Shown one piece after another: positions 50,501 to 60,000 of a stretch of 60,000 nt of DNA. Below the pieces are notes generated by a model. The model ran no database searches. It was not told the origin of the DNA and saw nothing but the letters and a program-made list of their open reading frames with translations. The stretch comes from Membranipora membranacea (Eukaryota > Bryozoa > Gymnolaemata > Cheilostomatida > Membraniporidae). Made by a program: the position numbers and the translations under genes. Each line of letters opens with the position of its first letter. Position 1 is the first letter of the stretch. The stretch spans positions 12,717,001-12,777,000 of the forward strand of contig OU612066.1 of the NCBI GenBank assembly GCA_914767715.1. The letters run 5' to 3'.

Positions 50501-51554
50501 ACAGAGTAAGGATATCCTTACTCTGTGCTGATGTCTAATCAGTTTAGAATAGCTCTATTACAAGGTCATTGATATGAAACTTCTAGAAGGATTAGTAATG
50601 TGCAGACTAATAAATACTGACTGCACAGCAGGAAAGTGAGTCACCTTATCTTCCTTCTGATTGTATTGAATTTATACACAAGTAGTCAAGATAGCATCAT
50701 ATACTAAAACAGAGGCATCATTTAGCAATCACTCATAGCAACAAGCACATAAGTGGTTTGGTTATAATAAACCATTATAGTACTACTGTATTATAGGCTT
50801 ACTAGACAGACTCAAACTAAATTCCAAAGCTGCTGAGAAACAAGCTTAGCCTAAAATGACATTGTATTATTTGCAGCTATTCTTGTTAAAAAGTCTGTTT
50901 CATAATTAGACTACATGATTCAGAGTCAAGGTTTAGTTGGCCTATTTAGTACCATGACAGAAATAGGTCATCTAGATTACAAAAACTCAACTATGCCATC
51001 TTTCAGTTAAACATTGTTTTCCTTGAGCGTGAATGGTGGCAGTTTTATATTAAGCGCTATTTTCAAGGAAGGAGAATAAACCATCAATTTTTCTCAAAGT
51101 TTTAGGCGACCTAGACCACTGATATTTCTAGCCACATACTCAACAGCTAAGAAAGTCATATCATATATTCTACTAAGACCCGATGGGCCTTGGTATCTTA
51201 CTGTGTTCTGATTTTTTGCCAAGATTAGACCTATTTTAGGCATATAAAACAACCAGAAGAGGCGGTTGTTATCAAAGCGATTGATCACGACAACAGCCAT
51301 TCAAGGCCTCAAAAAACTTCTATTAAAAATGTAGGGTCCAACTTGACTTCCTTGCATAGCCTAAAACTTGAAATAAATTATTTAGTTTCCACATGTAAAC
51401 TGTACAGCATCAGCCTACCACAAGACTTACCAGTGCACATTTGTTCAATTTTGCCAAAGCTTGACTCTAGAGTATGATTGATCCATTGTAGCATGTCATG
51501 TCGGCTAAGATTGTCTGAAGTTGCACTGGTGCTAAACACATTTACAGCTGCCAT
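47579..51554 (-). CDS. MAPRE: EB1-type microtubule plus-end binding protein
   Basis: Seven minus-strand exons join in frame: 51554-51431, 50437-50399, 49951-49845, 49405-49177, 48832-48702, 48507-48355 and 47632-47579 (278 aa, stop TGA; human EB1 has 268). The N-terminal calponin-homology domain (about 1-130) shows [68 protein letters not shown] and [10 protein letters not shown] Ser/Pro-rich linker (exons 4-5) is followed by the EB-homology coiled coil ([16 protein letters not shown], then ILEILYAT). The tail ends VQDEY, which corresponds to the EEY/F motif that binds CAP-Gly proteins. By family it tracks growing microtubule ends and recruits partners. An acceptor at 51568 and a donor at 52497 suggest a 5' noncoding exon near 52498-52650. 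Confidence 0.96.
50501..50527. mobile_element. Perfect palindromic insertion (CACAGAGTAAGG family) with 8-bp direct repeats
   Basis: cacagagtaagg at 50500 is followed after two bases by its exact complement ccttactctgtg, so 50500-50527 is a 28-bp perfect palindrome. Flanks ctgatgtc are repeated at 50493-50500 and 50528-50535. It lies in EB1 intron 1. Confidence 0.8.
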
Positions 51555-51567
51555 CTCAACAGATTAT

Positions 51568-54360
51568 CTACAATAATAATAATCATATTCTTCAGAGTGT
51601 ACATTATGGGTGCATTGATCTTGTATCATCACTACCAAACTATAGCATACTTATCATTAACAAACCCAACACATCCGTAGGGTGTGGGTTTCTACTTAAC
51701 ATTTCAGTTGAGAACTTCTTAATGCTATCCGTTCTCTCTGATGCTATCGAATCTCACTCTGTCTCTTCATACCTCTTTCAATAGGTGTACAAATTTCACT
51801 TTGGGCTTGGCAACGCACAAAAGTCCCAAAGCCACTACAGTTGGCCGGCTATCATAATCATCGAAGATCCATCCATTTGCACTGCTTACAAGCCCCAGTA
51901 TTTAAATAGTATATTTGACTTGATATAGTTGAGGAGGGGAGGACAAAATATTGGTCACAGATCATTAGTTAATACATGGCTGAATGAATGGGCTGTGTTA
52001 CTCTCGCTCTCAGTAGTTGGTTATATTCTTTTTCCAACACACTATAAAGTTGTATGTTATTTTCCAATTTGGAAAACCTTTGATGTCAGAAAAACAATAT
52101 CCTTCTTGATGTCACAAATATAATGGAATTAAAATAAGGTGCAGCATGGGAGGCACAGCTGAACAGAGATCATCTTGTGACTGACAGACTGTTGTGTTGT
52201 GAGGTTGAATTATACAACCAACTTAGAATAGAATCCACCCAAAGAGGCAAACAACTTCAGACAATAACATAGTAGACATATGCTGTAAATTCTCAGTTTC
52301 AGGTATACATAAGCAGAACAACAAGCATACAATCCAATGAACATACATATTATTTTCTTATCCCCTGAACAGCCTGATTGGCCTGCAAATTTTTTCCCAG
52401 TCTGTCTTTCTTCAACTTAGCTTTGAAATTGAAAAAAGACAGAGCTGACTGATTATTTTATTTCAAAATAAAAAGAGCGATATCACTTCTATCTCACCTT
52501 GTCACTGTGTAAAGGGTGGCTCTTATAAGTCTTCAGATCTAAGGCAATCGTAAATACAATTCAAATTCAATATAAATTTGTTTTCGTAACCAAACACGGC
52601 TATAAATAATTTCTTGTTGTTACACTACTTCTTCAGAAAACAAATTTTCTCTAACAGGTTACTGGGCATGCGCATTAAGCTTTTGCTTCCTTTCTAATCT
52701 CAAATAAAGTAGTTACAATTGGATAATTTATTTTATTTGAGACTATAAACAGAAATCCAAGTAAACTTTGATGCTGACAACTTTCACTCAGGCAGAGTTT
52801 TCTTCTCAATATATAAGGGGACATAACTGCCTATATTTACTCAAGGCACTTGTGATTATACAGCCTGAAACCTGAATTGGGATGGTATAAAGAGTTCAGA
52901 TACAAGCATAGACTTAATAATCATTATTAAATCTATGGATGCAAGCTTTTTCAGTATTTCAATATCTAGACAATTGTGCTTGCCTTGAAAAAGCATGCAA
53001 AATGCCATCTTGGTCGAACCTGGACTTTTCCAAAAGGTTGCTATGTATCATTAGTCGGTAGTCGGTACCCAAATTTAACTGACACCTGTGCCCAAAACTA
53101 ACCTCATTTAAACTATTTAGAGTTAATCTGAAGTTCCTTATCTCATGTATTAAATTATTTACATCCATTTATTTTTCTATCCTTGTATCTCCCAGCTCTT
53201 TGGGCTAAGTGACATTTTATTTCAATGTAGTGTAGTATCGGATGAAGAAAAAACAACTGTTATTTTAATTGTTTGTAACAGAAATAATAGCAATAATTAA
53301 AATGCCACAATAATCGCACATTTTAATTTTTCTTTTCTTATTAACTTTATATTCATAGAATTGTATGAGGGTCTATCAAGCCAGATTATGTGTGGTAGCA
53401 AACATATTCATACTCAACATAGGCAATGTCCCTTGGAAGTAATGACAACTGAAGAGCATGCTCTGCTTTCTGTATGAATGCAGATGACTACTTCACCTAC
53501 ATGGTATAGAAATGCGCTTTGACAAGAGGTATCCTATCCAGGACAGCAGATAATTAAACCTTTACGACTGGTCACTCTTGGAGCGAGAGTTTAATCATAA
53601 TAATGATGCCGCTTGACTTGGAATTTCTCTTAACAACACTGTGTTAAACGAATTTGATGGAATTTTCATTGTTGAGCAATTTTGAGCATTTTAGTGCATA
53701 TGTATTCAATATTTTTAAAAAGCATTTTACTTGTTTAAATAGGCAGCACTTAGCCTTTAGGATAGCACTTGATAGGAATTCAATATTTTCATGATTTAGC
53801 CTCGGGATCAAAACATCTTTGAACTGTTATGATAGGGGTCTGTAGCTAGCTTCTTTAGGACAGACATTGATCAAGCCCATACCAGCTGAGAAACTGGGTT
53901 GAAGAACAAATAATATCTCCCAATCAGACTTTGTACAGCGGGTCTTCACCATTGTACAAATTCAGCGACATTTGATAAAACATTTCCAATAAATTTGCAC
54001 TCTGTTGTTTATTTCATAGCAATGTGGAAGAGGAGTAACGTGTCAGTGATATAAGTTTAAAAACGTTATTTCTTAATTGGAATAAAAGTTTAAAAGAACA
54101 AAAGAAGCTGACACATCAGGAAAGAGGGACGCTAAAACATTAGTAATATAATTAACTGCAGCTGACAGCTCTAGGAATTAACACTGTCCTTTTCGAGGAT
54201 TTGAAAATCAGGAGCACATCGACTGACACTGAAACAAGTGGTCTGAGTTTATTGCTGAGATATTTTAATCAGCTTTAGAGCTAGTTTTAAACTTGACTAG
54301 ACAAATAAGCATCATATTTATCAGACCGACATATTCAGGATAGATCTCTGATGGATAAAT
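51568..54360. other. Divergent intergenic region between EB1 and the IQ-motif gene
   Basis: A donor-like sequence (minus strand, acaag then gtgagat, 52497) and the acceptor at 51568 suggest an EB1 5' noncoding exon starting near 52498. No further exon is visible. The rest is AT-rich with no repeats that I recognise. Confidence 0.5.
52664..52674. promoter_or_regulatory. NRF1-like site upstream of EB1
   Basis: gggcatgcgca is close to the consensus TGCGCATGCGCA and sits just upstream of the inferred EB1 5' noncoding exon. This is a motif match only. Confidence 0.3.
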
Positions 54361-57300
54361 ATGGAGGGTAAAGGAGGAAAAGAACCAATAAAGCTAAAAG
54401 AATTGACATGGGATGATCTGGATGCCTTTCAGAAGCGCAAAAAGAGGTGAGTCACAAAGTGTATCCTATTTTCAGAGACTCCTAAATAATGTCAGTACAA
54501 TGTTTTGGAATTTAGAATTTGAATTTTTAACGATTCTCAACTGACTGCAAAATCTTTATGTCCATCACAACTATAAGGACAATTGTTGATAATCACTGAA
54601 GACAATGCTCTGGGACAATAATCTTGGGACGTCTCATGAAATAAGTCTTTTAATTTTACGATAGAATTACAGGAAGGTAATAATTTTATACTAATAGATT
54701 AATGTTGCCAGCTTGGTTTTATCTCACTTTTATCCTGTCCTGCTACAAATCCTCGTCCTTGTCTGTCAGCCACTTAGTGGCAACAATGATTGTTATTCAT
54801 GTTGCATGCTTGTTTCATCCATTACCCCTTACAAAGGCTAGAATTGTGTTTTTCTAATCTCAAGATCCAAACTTACAGGTGATATGTCCTAACCAATATT
54901 ATTGTGAGTGAAGGTAGAACCAAGGAGTAACAGGGGTTACTCCTTGGTTGGTAGAACAGGTGTCTCCAACTTTACTTGCTTACTAATCCACAACACACCG
55001 GCCACACCAAAACATCATTTGAAGCAGCAAGCCACATATCAGACTTGGCCGGTCTTGACAAGCTCCCACCCACAACAAAGCTTGTGTGAAGACAGGCTAA
55101 TATCAGACTGAACCTGAAAGTGGTAATTCATATCTTAGTGTCGTGAATGAATACTGCCATCTTGGACAGCCCGATTTTATTTTTGAATATCTAAAGTGGC
55201 ATTTGACTGTCAACTGTCAAATATTCCAGCTACAACCTCCATATTGCAGTCCCAGGTCAACTCTAAAATATTTGATCAAATTCAGGACAACTATAATGAA
55301 GAGCCAGTCAGAGTATATCTAGAGTTTCTATTCTTATAAATGATTGATGGTATCAAAACCATTTCACATTCACCTTTGCTATTTCATCCAGGAAAAAGAA
55401 AGAAGATGTTACAAAAGAAGAGCTAATTCTAAAGGCTACTAGGGAGCGACAGCTGCATATTGCTGCCGAACGTGATAGAATCACATACTTCAGAAAATAC
55501 CACAGAGCAGCTGTGGTCATACAGAAAGCATGGAAACTGTGAGTTCGTCACAAAATAGCAAATAGGTTTCAACATAAATTGATAAAATGTTGTCTTTTTT
55601 TGTGAATATATTAACTTTTTTAAATTAGAATTAATTTTCCTTTCAAACGTTTTGAGGCTTGTTTCAATTTTTAAACACGAATATATTTGCTATTTAGAGG
55701 TTGGACACATGCCATAGAGAGCTATGGCAGTGTTATCTTTGAAGGCTTCTGTTCAAGTGCTTTTTCAAACACTTTACATCACATTGAATTGGTCATAAGA
55801 TTGTACAATTAATAATTAATTAAGACAATATCGAAATAAGAAAAATGTCTCAAAGAGCAGAGAGTGGAACTTATCGTCCATAATCATTAGTCTACATATT
55901 CATTACAGCTTCAAATTCAAAACAAAGGGACTTCTGAAAAACGCCAGAGAGTCAGTGAGGAGAAAAAGGCTCGATGCCGGTGAGCTAGAATGGAAGCAGC
56001 AGATAGCCGCCTGTACAATACAGTTAGCGTGGAGAAAGTTTGCTCGGCGCCGTCTGCTGGGAAGACTTCAGAAGAATGGAAGCTTAGCAATTCATATGTG
56101 GGATTCTGATATGCTAGCATTACGACAGCGGAGAATGCTTGAAATTATTTATGGTGAGTAGCTCTGAAAATACCACCAAATTAAAAGATTGAGATCAGCG
56201 ATTAATGTACCAGTTACTAAAAACCATCTGGAATATGTTTCATTACTTTATTAATGACCACTGTAAAAGAAATTTTGGTCTTTCTGGGGGAGTGCAAGAT
56301 TCATTTCAGGGTCAGGCACCAAAAGACAGTTTTTCTCATGGGATTTATGACAACAGCACTGTTTATATTTGCGATTAGTTTCAGCGCACTTCAGCCACCT
56401 GTCTGCTCGAGGACTTGAGTTCAATTTTTGACCAGACCAGATTTGAAGTTCAGTTTCGAGGACACCACTTAGTTGGGTGAATTTTAAACCCAAAAATCTG
56501 TAAGGTTCACATGACTAACGTGTGTTTGGTAAGTCAAAGAGGACACCACTTAAAAGCTCAGCAAATTCTGGTAACATATTCAAATATTGATTTTAGGGCA
56601 GCATTTTTTGCACGATTATTTGCACACTATCAAAGAGACAAAAGCTTCCAATAAACAGTTAAAGCTAAGCTTCCGAGATATCCAACAACAAATGAAAGTG
56701 GTGTTTGCTTTGTAAAAAGTTATCCACTCTGATTTACTTTATTTGAATAGTTTTAACTTATTTACAGCCCATGGTGACAGCAAACAAGCAGGTGGAACTC
56801 AATCAGAATGTTTCTAGGCCCCAGGGCGTCAGCAAAGATAAATACATGTAAAACATGTTTGACCAAAGGATCAATCTTTGGTTTATGTTACAAGTGAGAC
56901 TTGATACTATTGAATCTTTTCAATGACCTGGCAAAAAAGGTTGTTGTTGTTGAGCGGGCTCAATCAGCTCGTCTTAGCATGACTGCTGTCACTTTTAGGG
57001 TGGTAATGTAACATATGAAGGTCTACATAATCTTGTTTTGGGCTGATTTGACAACCGAGAAAATGAATAAGTATATTGATATCCGTTTACTTGTATAATT
57101 TACAGGCGAGCAGTTATACGCACCACATTGGCATCCAACCCTTACCTCAGCGAGTCGACCCCTATGGCTCCAAACTCACCCGTCACCTGCGGCCCTCTCA
57201 TATAACTTTGCTATAGATCAGTACAAACAGCCACTTTGCTGTGGTCAGCTTGATTACAATGTTGAAGAGTCTGCATTTCACAATCAACGCGGAGGGGGCT

Positions 57301-57786
57301 ATGAATACATAGACAGCTTAACACAGCAAATACAAGGTTAGTCTTATTCTTTGTGCGTGGATGATCAAAAAATTGTACAACCTGCATGTATTTCTGTTGT
57401 GATATCATTTATTATATAAGTGGCTCTCGGTGAAAAATGTGAGTTTTCTGCTAAAAAAATAGAGACAGCATGACTCCTATTTTTAGATTCGTTCGTTGTT
57501 CCCATTGCTCTTCCTTCCCTGGTTGCAAAATATGGTTAATAACATTCAGATGACTTGTAGAACCAGAGAGGTTGCATGTTTCATCCATTCGGCTGACTCA
57601 TCAGCGTATGGACTAGTGAATATAGTTATCTGGCTTACAAAACCAACTTCCATGTTGAGCAATTTTGGCTAAGCATGTCTCATATCTGTTACCCTTTTTG
57701 CAGATGGTTTAGCTGACTTACAACTAGTGGATGGATCAGCACGACCAACATATTACTCATATAATATGACAGCAGAGCAGTCTTAA
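54361..57786 (+). CDS. IQ-motif protein of unknown family
   Basis: Five exons join in frame: 54361-54446, 55392-55538, 55909-56153, 57106-57336 and 57704-57786 (263 aa, stop TAA). ATG 54361 opens MEGKGGKEPIKLKEL. A basic, helical N-terminal half (QKRKKR.KKKEDVTKEEL, RERQLHIAAERDRITYF) leads to two IQ motifs, AAVVIQKAWKLFKFKTK (about residues 70-86) and AACTIQLAWRKFARRRL (about 112-128). These bind calmodulin or a myosin-type light chain in known families. The C-terminal half is not basic. It contains LEIIYGEQLYAPHWHP, a Pro-rich stretch, YNFAIDQYKQP and YEYIDSLTQQIQ, and I recognise no domain in it. A cilium- or sperm-type IQ protein is one guess, from general similarity of layout only. It is divergent from EB1 by 2.8 kb. 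Confidence 0.8.
54921..54949. mobile_element. Hairpin insertion element (CCAAGGAGT family) with 8-bp direct repeats
   Basis: aaccaaggagtaac (54918-54931) and gttactccttggtt (54936-54949) pair perfectly over 14 bp with a 4-nt loop. Flanks ggtagaac are repeated at 54913-54920 and 54950-54957. It lies in intron 1 of the IQ-motif gene. Confidence 0.75.
55046..55099. mobile_element. 54-bp hairpin insertion element (TAGCCTGTCTT family) with 10-bp direct repeats
   Basis: The right end aagcttgtgtgaagacaggcta pairs imperfectly with the left end tggccggtcttgacaagct. It is the reverse orientation of the element at 40202. Flanks atatcagact are exact 10-bp copies at 55036-55045 and 55100-55109. It is 96 bp from the insertion at 54921, in the same intron. 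Confidence 0.8.
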
Positions 57787-58535
57787 ACTTCGGTATAAAT
57801 ACTTTTTTGTCGGATTAGGGATTGCGACTGTTAGGATACCGAGCTTCCTATTCATCTTGAAAACTGGTGACAGAACAACATCAGGATTCAGTCTTCATCA
57901 GTGGATATTCTATCATCGCTGGTACAACTTATTCATGAAAAGAAGGTCTCTGAGTATCTTTTTTGAATCGATTTGCTCAATTGATCTTGCTATGGTTGTT
58001 TTCTGTATGAGCTATGGAAATCACTCTTTTATTTTTTTACCTGGAGTTGAAGAGGTCGCTAATAGTATTGTCTAAAATAGTGCATAGTATTTTGATAATG
58101 TTTATTTTCATAAAATCACTTGAACACCAAAAATAGTAAAAATCTTCATCAATACACGATTAATTTCTGTTTGCCAATATCGGAATCCAATATGTGTTTA
58201 GCACCTTGCGAAGACTGGTACAAACAGAAGGTAAACATATATATGTTCAAGTTTGTGAAATCAAAAATAGCTTTCAAGTTATGGAATACTTTTCTGACTC
58301 CTGAATTACTGAGCAAGCCGTAGTAAGATTGTGCAGCTGATCCAATTACAATCCTTACTTACTAGACTTCATCTTGAAAGGTCAATATCCGAGTGGAGTG
58401 GAGTGGAGAAAAACTCTAAATTCAGTTCAAAACTTTAATTGAATTTCAATGGAACAAAACAGCCAGAAAAATTAACAGCAAGGAAAAATTTGGTTCTGAC
58501 AAGTAATTAATTAAAGATGAATTAAATCTTGTTGA

Positions 58536-58617
58536 TGGGGGGGGGGGTATTGGAACTTACAGAAAGCAAATCAATGTCTTGGGCAGGGAGGGCAAGAGTT
58601 TGGAGGGGGGGGGGGGG
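58536..58617 (+). repeat. Two poly-G runs about 60 bp apart
   Basis: Runs of about 12 and 13 G residues, with shorter G groups between them (gggcagggagggc), could form a G-quadruplex. Confidence 0.7.
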
Positions 58618-58737
58618 CTCAAACTATGTCTGATTATAAATAGGGATAATTGTTTTACGACTGACGGGTACTAGAACACTTTATGGCGATAATCGATCGC
58701 AATTATATCTAGCTTCTTTTAAATGAGTAGCAGATCA

Positions 58738-58761
58738 AGATATATATATATATATATATAT
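58738..58761. repeat. TA microsatellite
   Basis: About 24 bases of alternating TA. Confidence 0.85.
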
Positions 58762-60000
58762 GGCAAATATGGGAAGATGTTGTGTTCATTGGCAAATATG
58801 GGAGCAAAGCCAAACCATGTCTCCAAATTGAACACTTCAAAGGAGCGTACTGCCAACGACCTATGGAAATCAAATCGCCCGATCTCCCAAGTATTTTTCA
58901 TGTTGTCATTAACATGGCAGTCGGACAAACATGCAGGGATACCCCTAAACAAACACACTTAACACGCTTTGTTAACCTGTCATTTAATATCTTATCCTCT
59001 GTACTGTAGACAGAATAAGTAAAAACCACATCTACTTTCATAGGTTGTGAAAATTTTAATAGCTCTGAGCCTCAGGATCTTCATTCTTTATAAAAAGTTT
59101 TACCATGACTAGAATGTTACTGGTGAGCCTTGTAAGCATGAATAGAAGGCCTGAATCACTCAGTAGTGGTCAACCGTAGTCACGGTTATTTGTTGGCAAT
59201 ATAATTAAAGCATTGTTTCTTAAGCCGAATCTGTATTATTTTTGCTGTGGTTTGCCAACGGGCAAATAGACGTGATCATACAGAGCATAAACAAATTAAA
59301 TCCACGATAAGTCTCAGTAGTAGGTCTGTCAGCCATTCAGATAATGAGAGTTTATCCATCTTCCAAAAACTACTTGGAATTGATCACCTCATTGGAAATG
59401 AGCAATGAGCACTTGTTTACCACTGCGTAAAACAATCTGTGCAGCTACGACTAATAAATTTCGTAAGAGTTATGTGCTCACAATTGAGGAAAGGGCAACT
59501 TCTTATTTACACTATCATAGGGCTCATGACACAATTTGTTATTGCCAGTATCTTTATCTTTTAACCTTTACCTAATGCTCTGGGGCTCTCAATTTAGATG
59601 TACATAGATTTAGAGGTAGGCATTGGGGGTCAGTATTATTAATGTTAATCGTATTCTGCCGAATACAAAATATAAACTTAGAAACCAGCATAAAACTCAT
59701 GTCTGAAGAATTCAGTTGTGTATTTTTTATACTTTTATTACGAAATATGCTGCTCATTCTACCTAGTTGTAGCATTGACAGTCATTGAAATCTTACACCA
59801 AATTGGTGGCTAAAGAAATATAAAACAGGATATTTATTTACATGATTTTTTTGTTCATAGGAGGCTCACAAGTCACAAAGTTATGAAAATAATAGAAATT
59901 GAATAGGATTATGTATATATATGAATAAAAATGAGATTGCACTCCAGAAGGCAGTCCGAGCCATCTCATACAGAAAGTCTCTTTGAGTTTGGAAGAGCGT

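Larger units (their letters stand above)
57787..60000. other. 3' flank of the IQ-motif gene, no further gene seen
   Basis: AT-rich with two poly-G runs (58536-58547 and 58605-58617) and a TA microsatellite (about 58738-58761). Several open frames of 60-80 codons on both strands show no domain. Confidence 0.55.

Noticed and set aside
1-60000. CRISPR arrays, bacterial operons or ribosome-binding sites
   Set aside because: The window is clearly eukaryotic, with spliced genes. The tandem repeats seen are minisatellites and duplications without unique spacers.

Overview
This is a eukaryotic, AT-rich genomic window. Its genes have short coding exons, GT-AG introns of about 0.2-3 kb and intergenic gaps of several kb. 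The gene families (MLX, a PDZ-LIM Enigma-type protein, UBE2L3, EB1, a group-A-like bHLH, an SLC16-like carrier and a CUB/sushi receptor) point to an animal, most likely a marine invertebrate. A sponge or another early-branching metazoan would fit, but nothing here fixes the phylum.

I reconstructed eight genes exon by exon by following reading frame and intron phase. In order they are: (1) + 327-5135, a type I membrane protein with two CUB-like domains and one sushi domain; (2) - 13123-7971, a monocarboxylate-transporter-like MFS carrier; (3) + 18817-22404, a 112-aa bHLH protein in three exons; (4) + 27981-36480, a PDZ + three-LIM protein of the Enigma/ALP class; (5) - 40465-37589, MLX, a bHLH-zipper partner of MondoA/ChREBP/MAD; (6) - 46037-43341, UBE2L3, a ubiquitin-conjugating enzyme; (7) - 51554-47579, EB1/MAPRE, a microtubule plus-end tracker; (8) + 54361-57786, a 263-aa protein with two IQ motifs that I do not recognise. 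The coding frames of seven genes close exactly. The carrier has one junction (exon 8 to exon 9) that is off by one base. The genes look like unrelated neighbours, not a functional cluster.

The gaps and introns hold repeats: a hAT-like MITE with terminal inverted repeats, a non-LTR retrotransposon RT C-terminal fragment, three tandem duplications, a large inverted repeat inside the PDZ-LIM gene, a 26-bp minisatellite made of repeated copies of an exon's 5' splice site, and a relic duplicate of one PDZ-LIM exon about 2 kb upstream of that gene.

The most unusual feature runs through the whole window. There are at least a dozen very small (about 20-80 bp) perfect or near-perfect palindromes, most flanked by 7-11 bp direct repeats that look like target-site duplications. 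They fall into a few sequence families, and several share TAGCC...GGCTA ends. They look like a class of tiny hairpin insertion elements. I do not know a described nuclear family that matches them.
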